A program made the position numbers and the translations under genes. A stretch of DNA of 64,000 nt from JANXMY01 sp964251675. Its GTDB lineage: Bacteria; Armatimonadota; Armatimonadia; Armatimonadales; Capsulimonadaceae. The DNA is taken from NCBI GenBank assembly GCA_964251675.1, contig CAXUKS010000002.1:124001-188000 (forward strand), read 5' to 3'. The notes beneath the pieces were generated by a model that did not search any database, had not been told where the DNA came from, and saw only the letters and a program-made list of their open reading frames with translations. Positions 48,279 through 56,220 of the stretch are shown in pieces; the first letter of the stretch is position 1, and each line of letters starts with the position of its first letter.

Positions 48279-50840
48279 CTACTGCTCGCCCGGCGGCGGC
48301 GGGTACATCGGGCTGTATGTGTGCGGTTCCTGGCCGCGTGGGAATGACCGGCGTACCGTCTGCGGGTCCCATTTGGTGGCCAGCAGGCCGTCTTCCGGGT
48401 TGACCATGACGGTGACGCTGTCGCCTGGATCGGCGCGGCGGCGGTCCCGGCGGCTGCGGCGCGACGAGCGGCTGCTGTCCCCGCTGCTGGAGCCGTCTGT
48501 GCCGGATGCGGATGGGCTGCTGTCGCTGCTTTCCCCCGTGCTGCCACTGTCGCTGCTGTCGCCGCCCGAAGTTGTATACTGCGGGGACAGCGCGGTCGGT
48601 TCCGTGCCTGCCGTGAACGTCTCCGGGTGCGAGCCAGCGGAGCCGTCGGGAGCCAGCAGATTGGAGCCATCATCGACATTCACCGTCACTGTGCCGTCGC
48701 CGTTGTCGCGGGCGGCATTAGGACGGGAGCGGCGGCGGGAGCGGGGCGTGTCGTCCGAGCTGTCGTCTGACGCGGGCGGGTTGTCAGCAGCGGCATCCGT
48801 GTCCGCCTGCGTAAGCGGCTTGGCGACCGGTGTTTGCTTCGCTTTGCGTAGGGCAATCTCGCGGGCGCGGGCGGTCTGGAAAATGGGAATGCCCCGGCTC
48901 ATAAACTTTGCCCAGATGGGGGCGCAGACCGTGGAACCCCACGCGCTGCCTTCCATCGGCTCCCCATAGGAGGGCGGCCTGTTTTTGGACTTGTAAACGG
49001 GATGCCCGGCCCAGACCGCGCACACCAATTCCGAGGTGTAGCCGACAAACCAGACGTCTTTGTGCCCCTGCGTCGTGCCTGTCTTGCCGTGGGCGTCTGC
49101 CACAATGCCGTTGATATTGCGGGCCGTGCCCTCGGTAACAACCGCACTCAGCATATCATTGAGCTGCTCGACAGTGTCCTTCTGCAAAACGTGCGTGGCC
49201 ACCGAAGGCGGCACATCTTCCAGCACCGTGCCCTGCGCGTCGGTCAGCCGTGTCCACGCCGCTGGCTCGGCATGGTCGCCCCCGGCAGCAAATGTGGAAT
49301 ACACGCTTGCGATCTCCAGTGGCGTCACGCCGCTGGACCCCAGCGCCAGCGCCAGGTATGGGTCCAGCGGGGATTTGACACCCATCATGCGGGCGTAGCG
49401 AACGACATTCTGCGGGCCAATCACGCTCATCACTTTGATTGCCGGAACGTTGATGGACTGCGCCATCGCCTCCCGCAGCGTCACGCGCCGATAGGTATAG
49501 CCGCTGTCATCTTTAGGCGTGTAGGGCTTGCCGCCCGAGCGGAACGTCACCGGCGAGTCCAGCACCGTGCTGCTCTCTCTGAACGACCCGTCGTTGATCG
49601 CCGCCGAATACAGCACTGCCTTGAACGATGAGCCGGGCTGACGCCGCGCCTGTGTCACGATGTTGAACTGGCTTTGCTTGTAGTTGACGCCGCCCACCAT
49701 CGCTTTGATGCCGCCCGTTTTGGGGTCTAAAGCGACGAGGCAGCCCTGCGTCGGCCCGTGCCCCGCCCGCCGTGCCCGGTCGATTCCTTCCACCAACTCT
49801 TTCTCGGCGGCCTGCTGCATTTCCCAGTTCAGGGTGGTGTAGACCTTCAGGTTGCCTTCATACAGCCGGTCCGGGCCATACTTGCGCCTAAGCTGATCCA
49901 CCACATAATTGACAAAAAACGGCGCATGGAAAATCTGGCTGCCCTGCGGCGGCGCTTTGGCTCCGGCCAGCGTGATCGGCTCTTTGACCGCCTGATTGAA
50001 CTGCGCGGGCGTGATCTTGCCCTGCTCCAGCATCTGCTGCAAAACCCGCCCGCGCTGGCCTTTGGCGGCTTCCATGTTTTTGTACGGGCTGAAATCGGCG
50101 GGTCGGTTCGGCAGGCCCGCCAGGAGGGCACACTGGGCTAAATCAAGCTGCTTGACGTGCTTGTTGAAGTACACTTCGGCGGCGGCTTCGACGCCATACG
50201 CCCCGGAGCCGTAGTTCACCAGGTTTAGATACTTGGCGAGGATGTCCTGCTTGGTGTAGCTTTTCTCAATTTGATTGGCGATAATCAGCTCATTGAACTT
50301 GCGCCCAAATGACTTCTTCCGATCCAGCCCTTCCACGCCCGCGTTCCGGGCGAGCTGCTGGGTAATGGTGCTGCCGCCTTCGCCTTTCATGTCGCCATGC
50401 TTGAAGTTGGAATACAGCGCCCGCTCAATGCCCCGGAAGTCCACGCCCGAGTGCGAGTAAAACCGCTTGTCTTCAAACGCCACGGTGGCATCCTGGAGGT
50501 ATTTCGGAATATCCTCAATCGGAACCACCTTGCGCCGCTCGGTGAAAAACTCGGCCAGCTCCTGCCCGTCCGACGAATACAAATACGTAATGCCCTTCGG
50601 GGCAATAATGTCGATATCAATCGTGCGCGGCGTGTCGTGGATACGCAGAGCCACCCAGGCCATCAGCGTCAGCACCGACAGCAGAACCAAAACGGACACG
50701 AGCGTAAAAAACGCCTTGACCCGTCCCCAGAACGGCGACCCTTTGCGCTTCGGCTTCGCGGGCCGTCCGCCCCCGCCTGATTTTGTCGGCGGCTGGCTTT
50801 TCCGGGGCGAATTGGTTCTCGGTGTGCTTGTTGTTGCCAT
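48279..50840 (-). CDS. Class A penicillin-binding protein (PBP1A-like)
   Basis: The protein has 853 residues: a cytoplasmic Lys/Pro-rich tail, then one TM (FFTLVSVLVLLSVLTLMAWV). The GT51 glycosyltransferase domain has AFEDKRFYSHSGVDFRGIER and STITQQLARNAG. The transpeptidase domain has RRQPGSSFKAVLYSA (SxxK), AQSINVPAI (SxN) and HGKTGTTQGHKDVWF (KTG). The C-terminal ~150 residues are a disordered Ser/Asp/Arg-rich tail (SSDDTPRSRRRSR, SSGDSSRSSRRSRRDRRRAD). Polymerises and crosslinks peptidoglycan. Confidence 0.95.
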   Translation of the reverse strand: MATTSTPRTNSPRKSQPPTKSGGGGRPAKPKRKGSPFWGRVKAFFTLVSVLVLLSVLTLMAWVALRIHDTPRTIDIDIIAPKGITYLYSSDGQELAEFFTERRKVVPIEDIPKYLQDATVAFEDKRFYSHSGVDFRGIERALYSNFKHGDMKGEGGSTITQQLARNAGVEGLDRKKSFGRKFNELIIANQIEKSYTKQDILAKYLNLVNYGSGAYGVEAAAEVYFNKHVKQLDLAQCALLAGLPNRPADFSPYKNMEAAKGQRGRVLQQMLEQGKITPAQFNQAVKEPITLAGAKAPPQGSQIFHAPFFVNYVVDQLRRKYGPDRLYEGNLKVYTTLNWEMQQAAEKELVEGIDRARRAGHGPTQGCLVALDPKTGGIKAMVGGVNYKQSQFNIVTQARRQPGSSFKAVLYSAAINDGSFRESSTVLDSPVTFRSGGKPYTPKDDSGYTYRRVTLREAMAQSINVPAIKVMSVIGPQNVVRYARMMGVKSPLDPYLALALGSSGVTPLEIASVYSTFAAGGDHAEPAAWTRLTDAQGTVLEDVPPSVATHVLQKDTVEQLNDMLSAVVTEGTARNINGIVADAHGKTGTTQGHKDVWFVGYTSELVCAVWAGHPVYKSKNRPPSYGEPMEGSAWGSTVCAPIWAKFMSRGIPIFQTARAREIALRKAKQTPVAKPLTQADTDAAADNPPASDDSSDDTPRSRRRSRPNAARDNGDGTVTVNVDDGSNLLAPDGSAGSHPETFTAGTEPTALSPQYTTSGGDSSDSGSTGESSDSSPSASGTDGSSSGDSSRSSRRSRRDRRRADPGDSVTVMVNPEDGLLATKWDPQTVRRSFPRGQEPHTYSPMYPPPPGEQ

Positions 50841-50857
50841 AGTTTGACCTGCCTACC

Positions 50858-50886
50858 ATTATAGGCTCCGACGCCCCCAATGTCAA
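50858..50886 (-). promoter_or_regulatory. Perfect consensus sigma-70 promoter for PBP1A-PBP2
   Basis: On the minus strand TTGACA (50886-50881) and TATAAT (50863-50858) are exactly 17 bp apart. Transcription would begin near 50851, leaving only about 10 nt before the ATG at 50840. Upstream, an extended -10 TGGTATAAT at 50927-50935 may serve the divergent gene at 50941. Confidence 0.85.
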
Positions 50887-50940
50887 GCAGGCACGCTTGC
50901 CCGAAAGCCAATGGGCCGAAACATTCTGGTATAATAGGTC

Positions 50941-51261
50941 ATGCTCCGCCGTACCCCGCGAAAACTTTTTCAAAGACTTGTTTGGCTGGCCGCCCTGCCT
51001 TTAGTCGTGCTGTCTCTGCCGATCCCGCTAAGCGGGTACACGAGCTATTCCGAGTCCGACTCGTCTTTTCTCGTCCCGTTCTGGGAATGGCAGATCAGTG
51101 ATCGTGTGGGAGTGATGACGGTGACCCATCCAACTTACCCAGCCAAAATCGCCTCCCTATGGCTCTTGCGGGAACGGTACACCGGCCCCTTGCTGCGAAC
51201 AACGGCGACCCGATTGCCCCTGCCCGCGAACAGGAATGCGCGTGCTGATAACACAAACTGA
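50941..51261 (+). CDS. Small hypothetical membrane-anchored protein
   Basis: This 106-residue protein has one N-terminal hydrophobic stretch (LVWLAALPLVVLSLPIPLSG) and a short polar remainder. No family recognised. An extended -10 box (TGGTATAAT) ends six bases before the ATG, so the transcript may be leaderless. The stop overlaps the next start (TGATG). Confidence 0.55.
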   Translation: MLRRTPRKLFQRLVWLAALPLVVLSLPIPLSGYTSYSESDSSFLVPFWEWQISDRVGVMTVTHPTYPAKIASLWLLRERYTGPLLRTTATRLPLPANRNARADNTN

Positions 51262-51452
51262 TGTTTAAGTTCAATGAAGGCGCACAAGTCGCCATCAAAA
51301 CGGACAACCCGATATTGGTCCTGAGTGCGGGTGAATGCGGCACGGTCTGGGCACTGTACGACACGCAGCCTCCCGCCTACGAAGTGACGTTTCCACCCGA
51401 AAGGGGCGACGAGTTCGACGCCTTGATGTATGAGAATAGACCTCTTGCGTAA
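51261..51452 (+). CDS. Small DUF4926-like protein
   Basis: The 63 residues FKFNEGAQVAIKTDNPILVL, AGECGTVWALYDTQPPAYEV and FPPERGDEFDAL follow the pattern of DUF4926-type SH3-like proteins (GxxGTV and YEVEF strands). Those are often encoded in small accessory or toxin-antitoxin-like operons. It overlaps the upstream stop by one base. Confidence 0.55.
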   Translation: MFKFNEGAQVAIKTDNPILVLSAGECGTVWALYDTQPPAYEVTFPPERGDEFDALMYENRPLA

Positions 51453-51480
51453 GTGCGTAGTCAGTGCGTATCTCTGCGCC

Positions 51481-51615
51481 CGGATTGAAATCCGGGGCTG
51501 CGAAGGGCGATTGTCCACCGGCGTGGACATAGGAATTGCCCTACGATGCCTCTCTTATGTCCGCGAAGGCGGACAATCGCACTCGGCAGCCCCAGAATTC
51601 ATTCTGGGGGTAAAG
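51481..51615. repeat. Palindromic dispersed element R4
   Basis: The outer dyad CCGGATTGAAATCCGG opens the element, and AGAATTCATTCT lies near the end. The inner arms GCGATTGTCC...GTGGACATA (about 51508-51532) and TATGTCCGCG...GGACAATCGC (about 51556-51580) are inverted repeats, 21 of 25 matching. The opening GGATTGAAATCC-GGCTG motif is shared with element R1. It occupies the gap between 51452 and 51640, which contains no other gene. Confidence 0.7.
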
Positions 51616-51639
51616 CCTGGTTTGGCAAAGGGTAAAAAG

Positions 51640-51900
51640 ATGAGCGTCACAAAAGCCTACGAAGAAGTCGTCAATTTCATCGCGTCGGGAAGCAGCCCCG
51701 ATGAGGTAATTGCTTTTCGCCCCTCCGAAGAAGCGCGGGCGCGTGTTTACGATCTTGTCGGACGCGAAAAAACCTCCGGCTTGAACACAGAAGAAACCGC
51801 AGAGCTTGACCGGCTCTTGGAGCGTCAAGCCTTACAGCTTGCTGGCCGCTACCCGACTGGGGCCGCACAAAAGCGAACGGACGCTGACGATGCCCCCTGA
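51640..51900 (+). CDS. Small helical protein of unknown function
   Basis: ATG 51640 with AAAGGG upstream; the open frame continues upstream but only through element R4. The 86 residues (AYEEVVNFIASGSSPDEVIA, FRPSEEARARVYDLVGREKT, LNTEETAELDRLLE) match a common small protein seen in Cyanobacteria and Planctomycetes, often ahead of nuclease genes and thought antitoxin-like. Here the next gene is a glycosyltransferase, overlapping by 11 bp. Confidence 0.65.
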   Translation: MSVTKAYEEVVNFIASGSSPDEVIAFRPSEEARARVYDLVGREKTSGLNTEETAELDRLLERQALQLAGRYPTGAAQKRTDADDAP

Positions 51901-52615
51901 GCCAACTCAAACTGGCACACGCCGCCTGTCGGTGCTGATGCCGGTCTACAATGAAGCCGACACGGTCACAGACATTATCGCCGATGTGCTGGCCCTGCCC
52001 ATAGACCTGGAGCTGATTGTCGTGGACGATGGCTCGACCGACGGCACGCGGGCACGGCTGCATGAGTTGGAAGACCAGCATGACCCGCATCTGAAAATAG
52101 TCTATGCCCCCAAGAACGCGGGCAAAGGCGCGGCCATTCGTGTGGCCCTGTCTCATGCGCGGGGCGAAGTCGTGGTTATTCAGGATGCCGACTGCGAGTA
52201 CGACCCCCGCGACTTCCTGCCGATGCTGGCCCAGATTGATTCGGGCGCAGCAGTGGTCTACGGCACGCGCCTGTCGCCGGAAGCCGCCAAGCTGAACCAC
52301 GAAATCCGCGACAAGTTTTATTACGCCCGCCGCCTGCTGCCCAAGCTGACGAACCTGCTGTTCGGCACAAATTTGACCGACGAGGCGACCTGCTACAAGA
52401 TGTTCCGCCGCCCCGTCTTAGACGCCATCCCCCTGCGCTGCGAGCGGTTTGACTTCTGCCCGGAAGTCACCGCAAAAATCATCAAACGTGGGTATAAAAT
52501 CTACGAGACCCCGATCCGCTACGCCGCCCGCACCGCCGAGGAAGGCAAGAAAATCGGCTGGCGTGATGCCTTCGACGCCGCCTGGGCGCTCTTAAAATAC
52601 CGCTTTCTGGATTGA
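51890..52615 (+). CDS. Family 2 glycosyltransferase (dolichol-phosphate mannosyltransferase-like)
   Basis: ATG 51890 starts just before the GT-A core. The 241 residues show LSVLMPVYNEADTVTDIIAD, LIVVDDGSTDGTRARLHELE, APKNAGKGAAIRVALSHARG, VIQDADCEYDPRDF and a conserved RFDFCPEVTAKI block. No TM segment. Enzymes of this type add a sugar to a polyprenyl-phosphate or glycan acceptor. Acceptor unknown. Confidence 0.9.
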   Translation: MPPEPTQTGTRRLSVLMPVYNEADTVTDIIADVLALPIDLELIVVDDGSTDGTRARLHELEDQHDPHLKIVYAPKNAGKGAAIRVALSHARGEVVVIQDADCEYDPRDFLPMLAQIDSGAAVVYGTRLSPEAAKLNHEIRDKFYYARRLLPKLTNLLFGTNLTDEATCYKMFRRPVLDAIPLRCERFDFCPEVTAKIIKRGYKIYETPIRYAARTAEEGKKIGWRDAFDAAWALLKYRFLD

Positions 52616-52626
52616 GACAATTAACG

Positions 52627-53055
52627 ATGCCGATTACGATTACCGTGACGACCACGCCCGATGAGTTTGACATCTGCTACGATCTCCGCAAAGAAGTCTT
52701 TGTAGACGAGCAGAATGTGCCCTTAGAGCTGGAAATGGACGAGTACGACGCCATTGCCACCCACTTTCTGCTCCGCGACGGCGCGGCGCCGCTCGGGACT
52801 GCCCGGCTTTTGGAAAAGCACGGCCTCGCCAAAATCGGGCGCGTGGCAATTGTGAAAGCCGCCCGTGGGCAGGGCCTCGGCCTCCTGCTCATGCAGGCCG
52901 TTCTCGACGAAGCCCGGCGGCAGGGCTACGACGAAGCGGTTCTGGATTCGCAGACCTACGCCATCCCCTTTTACGAGCGCCTCGGCTTCGTGGCCGAGGG
53001 CGACGAGTTCGATGACGCAGGCATTCCGCATTTTTTGATGCGGCGGGGGCTGTAA
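52627..53055 (+). CDS. GNAT-family N-acetyltransferase (ElaA-like)
   Basis: ATG 52627 is favoured over TTG 52612. The 142-residue protein has DICYDLRKEVFVDEQNVPLE typical of ElaA-like members, the CoA loop GRVAIVKAARGQGLGLLLMQ, and ILDSQTYAIPFYERLGFVAEG-like C-terminal strands. Acetyl-CoA transfer to an unknown amine is expected. Follows the glycosyltransferase by 11 bp. Confidence 0.9.
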   Translation: MPITITVTTTPDEFDICYDLRKEVFVDEQNVPLELEMDEYDAIATHFLLRDGAAPLGTARLLEKHGLAKIGRVAIVKAARGQGLGLLLMQAVLDEARRQGYDEAVLDSQTYAIPFYERLGFVAEGDEFDDAGIPHFLMRRGL

Positions 53056-53060
53056 CCTCA

Positions 53061-53202
53061 AGCCCACGGATTAAAATCTGTGGCTGAAGGGCGCAGACGC
53101 CGAACGTCCCTTCGGGACGCCCACTTCGTGGGTCTTGAATCTTTTGTCCCGCAGGGACATTCAGCCGAAGGCTCTTCAGCCATGCATTTCAATGCGTGGG
53201 CT
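53061..53202 (+). repeat. Dispersed hairpin-rich element R1, copy A
   Basis: A core of about 105 bp is nearly identical to 61978-62086. Shared blocks include GGGCGCAGACGCCGAACGTC, hairpins ACGTCCCTTCGGGACG and CCCACTTCGTGGG, TCTTGAATCTT and TGTCCCGCAGGGACATTCAG. Outer arms (CCACGGATT ... TGTGG; TGCATTTCAATGCGTGG) are copy-specific palindromes. The right end overlaps, and supplies the stop codon of, the methyltransferase gene ending at 53189. Confidence 0.88.
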
Positions 53203-54799
53203 TTTCATACCCCGCCCCCACCGCCATCACCCCCCGGTCATCCCGCCCGAACACCCGCCCCGCCTGCGCCTCGCTGACCATCTCGCGCACCCGCGCAATC
53301 AGCTTGCCTTTGGCCTCCGCCCCCACCCAGAACGGGTACGGCAGCCGCTCGAAGTCCTTGCCCTGGATGTTCTTTGTGTGGTTGATCACGTCTTTTAAGA
53401 GCCGCCCACACAGCGGGGACAGCGTCCAGCCCAAAATAAAATACAGCTCGTCTTCGGCGACACCCTCCCGCAGAAACGCACACGGAGCGCCGCTGTCTAA
53501 AATAGAGCCGGGCGGCAGCCAGCGCACATTCAGCGTGTCCGAAATGAGCTGCCACGTCAGCCCCTCGCGCCCAAAATACTGCCGTCCGCCGACCCCATGC
53601 AGATACCACGGGCCGTTTTTCTTAAACGTCAGCACCGCGTCTCCGTCGTCCTTCCAGTAAATCGCGTGTGTCGGCGGCGCATAGACAATCGCCGAAGATG
53701 CTTTGTTGTAAGGCTTATAATCAGGATGGGGCAGGGGAATGACAAGCGGCGTCTCACGCGGCAGGACCCGCACCGTGCGCCGCGTCTCGCCCCGGCAGAC
53801 CCGCGCCGCAATCTCCGCCCGCTTCGCCGGAGGCAGCACGCCCAGCCGGGCACGCTCCATTTCCCGCGCCAGCGTGAGGGCTTCGTCATAAAACTCAAAT
53901 GTGTACGGCTCCGTCAGCGTGTCCTCTTGGATAGGCCGCACAAACAGCGCGTTCGCGCCCACCGTCATGCCGCTGGTCGCCACCACAAAATCCCCCAGTG
54001 TCGGCCCGGCAAAATACGGCGCATATTCGTCTGTCACCCGCCACGAATGGTTCCCCGTCGCCGCAATCTGCGCCCGTTCCACGATGCGCCCGTCCACGGT
54101 CACCGCCTCCGCCCGCCCGCTCTTGACCCAGTCCAGCACCACCATCGCCTGCTGCGTCTCGTCCGAAAACTCCGCCAGTCGCGTTACGCCGGGCGCTCCC
54201 GTGTCCAGCAGATGCCGCCGCAGCCCCTGCATGGTGTTAATGGTCAGAAACGTGTCGCTGCAAATAAATCGCAGCCGCCCGCCGGGTCTGAGTAAATCCA
54301 TCGCCTTGACGATAAAAAACGAGTACGTTTCTTTCTTAATCTTTAGCCCGCCGCGCCACCCCAGCGACTTATCTAAAGCATCCTGCAAGTCCGGCGCAAT
54401 CGTCCCCCCAAACGGCGGGTTGCCGACCACAAAGCTAAAGCCGTCTGGCAAGTTCGCCCGAAAGAAGTCCGCGTTCGACAAATTATGACACTCTGGCAGC
54501 GGTCCCCAGCGTTCGGCAATCGCCGCCAGCGCCAGTTCGTGTAGCACCGGGTCAATCTCCACGCCCCACACGTTCTCCGTCAGCACCCGCGCCAGCCGCT
54601 CCCTAACCGGCCCCTCATACAGCGCCAGAAACGCCTCTACCAATGGCAGCAGAAACGCCCCCTCGCCGAAGCTAGGCTCCAGCACGATGTCATCAGCGTT
54701 GAACACGAAATCGGCCAGCAGGCGGCAGGCAATGGGGGAAGGGGTGAGAAACTGCCCCAATTGGCGTTTGGTAGGCCGTAGGGTTTTGGTCTGGCTCAT
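53189..54799 (-). CDS. N6-adenine DNA methyltransferase (Eco57I/TaqI-like)
   Basis: This 536-residue protein has the SAM-binding motif I DIVLEPSFGEGAFLLPL, acidic motif NVWGVEIDP, catalytic motif IV FSFVVGNPPFGG (NPPF) and LRPGGRLRFICSDTFL. A large C-terminal region would serve as the target-recognition domain. The final residues (EKPTH) are encoded by element R1. It overlaps the preceding small gene by 4 bp; no clear endonuclease is nearby, so it may be an orphan or part of an unrecognised restriction pair. Confidence 0.88.
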   Translation of the reverse strand: MSQTKTLRPTKRQLGQFLTPSPIACRLLADFVFNADDIVLEPSFGEGAFLLPLVEAFLALYEGPVRERLARVLTENVWGVEIDPVLHELALAAIAERWGPLPECHNLSNADFFRANLPDGFSFVVGNPPFGGTIAPDLQDALDKSLGWRGGLKIKKETYSFFIVKAMDLLRPGGRLRFICSDTFLTINTMQGLRRHLLDTGAPGVTRLAEFSDETQQAMVVLDWVKSGRAEAVTVDGRIVERAQIAATGNHSWRVTDEYAPYFAGPTLGDFVVATSGMTVGANALFVRPIQEDTLTEPYTFEFYDEALTLAREMERARLGVLPPAKRAEIAARVCRGETRRTVRVLPRETPLVIPLPHPDYKPYNKASSAIVYAPPTHAIYWKDDGDAVLTFKKNGPWYLHGVGGRQYFGREGLTWQLISDTLNVRWLPPGSILDSGAPCAFLREGVAEDELYFILGWTLSPLCGRLLKDVINHTKNIQGKDFERLPYPFWVGAEAKGKLIARVREMVSEAQAGRVFGRDDRGVMAVGAGYEKPTH

Positions 54800-55188
54800 G
54801 AGCGATGTCGCGTGTAATCGGCTGCTATCTTAATCTCACTGTTGACGACGGCAGCGATAATCCTGCCCACCTCCTCTAAATCTGCGGCGTAGGCAAGCGC
54901 ATGATGCCACGGCTTGCCGAGCGGGCAACCAAGCATATATATTGCATTCACGGGCGCACCGAGGGGAACTGATGGGCTAATCCACAGTGTCCAGCTACGA
55001 TCCGTTGATGTGAGAACCAAGTTCTCGTGAGAATAACTCGCTTCCACTGGTGGGAAAACTACTTCATCTTCGAGGTAAACCACCAAGTCAAACATCCGCT
55101 TGATTTTGGAATGCCAATCCACAGGCCAGTTTGCCGGGTTATACTCTTCGCGGGGCGACTTGTCGTGTTGTTGGGGTTCAAGTTTCAT
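54796..55188 (-). CDS. Hypothetical protein coupled to the DNA methyltransferase
   Basis: ATG 55188 is listed; a GTG at 55239 lies inside repetitive sequence. The 130-residue product (WPVDWHSKIKRMFDLVVYLE, RSWTLWISPSVPLGAPVNAI, WHHALAYAADLEEVGRIIAA) has no motif I recognise. It is more AT-rich than its neighbours. The 4-bp ATGA overlap with the methyltransferase indicates a functional unit. Confidence 0.6.
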   Translation of the reverse strand: MKLEPQQHDKSPREEYNPANWPVDWHSKIKRMFDLVVYLEDEVVFPPVEASYSHENLVLTSTDRSWTLWISPSVPLGAPVNAIYMLGCPLGKPWHHALAYAADLEEVGRIIAAVVNSEIKIAADYTRHRS

Positions 55189-55240
55189 GGTTGAAAACAA
55201 CGAGGGGGGCAGGGACAAGGCGCTGCCCCTGCGCTTCACG

Positions 55241-55316
55241 TCCTAATCCTTTAGGAAGGACCCTGCGAAGCAAGGAAGGTAGGTTTCTGGCTCCCCCATT
55301 ATTGGGGGCTGGGGGG
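55241..55316 (+). repeat. Dispersed element R2, copy 2
   Basis: It contains CTTTAGGAAGGACCCTGCGAA, GCAAGGAAGGTAGGT and GGCTCCCCCATTATTGGGGGC, as in copies at 39470-39564 and 62180-62255. It lies in the gap 55189-55370, which has no gene; the rest of the gap is palindromic (GGGCAGGGACAAGG...CTGCCC-type). Confidence 0.75.
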
Positions 55317-55370
55317 TCGTCTCCTTCGTCCAAAGGACGCCCTTCCAGACAGGGCGTTTACCGCCCCGGC

Positions 55371-56057
55371 TTACTCCGACAGCGTCTCCCGCCCCGCCGG
55401 GGGCTGAAAGGCGAGGTGACGGAAGGCGGGCCAGTCTTCTAAATCCTGCGCGTAGTCGTCGGGGTCGTCCTCAAAGAAGTAGTCGTAACCAGTAAACAGA
55501 TGCTCAAACGGCAGGCCGACCGCCAACGCGACGGCGTCCAATGGCCCACCCGCGAACTGCCCGGCGTTGGTGTGAGCGTCGGTCAGCGCAGCGGCGAATT
55601 GGGACGGCGGCACTTGCAGAATGGGGGCCAGCGCATCAGGCTGGCCGACATACAGCGCGGCCTCTTCGGGCGTGTCGGCGACTTCTCCGGGCGCATCGGC
55701 AAAGCGGTCCCGGACTTCGCCGCGCTCATAATAGGTGTAGCCCCAGTGGATGTCGTCGGCCACCCAGATTTCCAATGCGGGCGTGCCGAGCGTCTTGGAC
55801 AGATGCTTTGCCAGCAGGCCGCTGTCCTGCCAGTCGTCGACATAAACCGTCACCCAGCCCGCGCCTGCGTTGCCGCTGACCAGGACTCCGTACCACGTCT
55901 CGCCGTCCGGCAGCGCGTCTTCGTCTTCGGTGACAAGCGCGGCAGGCTGCTCGCCGAGGGGCGCGAAGCCTGCGGCGGTGAACAGGTCGGTGACGGCCCC
56001 GCGCACGGCGGCGGGGTCGGCGTCTTGGAGGCTGACGTTGATGTAGTATCCACCCAT
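55371..56057 (-). CDS. Hypothetical acidic protein
   Basis: This 228-residue, highly acidic soluble protein (YYINVSLQDADPAAVRGAVT, GWVTVYVDDWQDSGLLAKHL, YGDYFFEDDPDDYAQDLEDW-like end) resembles uncharacterised proteins of SMI1-like immunity type in composition only. No signal peptide or membrane helix. Unassigned. It stands alone between repeats R2 and R3. Confidence 0.6.
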   Translation of the reverse strand: MGGYYINVSLQDADPAAVRGAVTDLFTAAGFAPLGEQPAALVTEDEDALPDGETWYGVLVSGNAGAGWVTVYVDDWQDSGLLAKHLSKTLGTPALEIWVADDIHWGYTYYERGEVRDRFADAPGEVADTPEEAALYVGQPDALAPILQVPPSQFAAALTDAHTNAGQFAGGPLDAVALAVGLPFEHLFTGYDYFFEDDPDDYAQDLEDWPAFRHLAFQPPAGRETLSE

Positions 56058-56079
56058 AGAGCGATGATACCCGAAGCAA

Positions 56080-56206
56080 ACACGGGGCTGAACCCCCGTG
56101 CTTTAAAAGAGCAAGCCCCCGCCTTCGCGGGCGAAGATATTAAGAGAATCTTATGCCCGCGCAGGCTGGGAATTGCCCTTCAAAGCATGGGGGTTTAGCC
56201 CCGTGT
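56080..56206. repeat. Palindromic element R3 with terminal inverted repeats
   Basis: The left arm 56080-56103 (starts ACACGGGGCTGAACCCCC) and right arm 56183-56206 (ends GGGGGTTTAGCCCCGTGT) are inverted repeats matching at 22 of 24 positions, 79 bp apart. Inside are CCCCCGCCTTCGCGGGCG and an AAGATATTAAGAGAATCTT dyad. Size and structure resemble a MITE or REP-like element. It fills the gap between 56057 and 56221. Confidence 0.75.
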
Positions 56207-56220
56207 CCCTCCCTCTTCCC

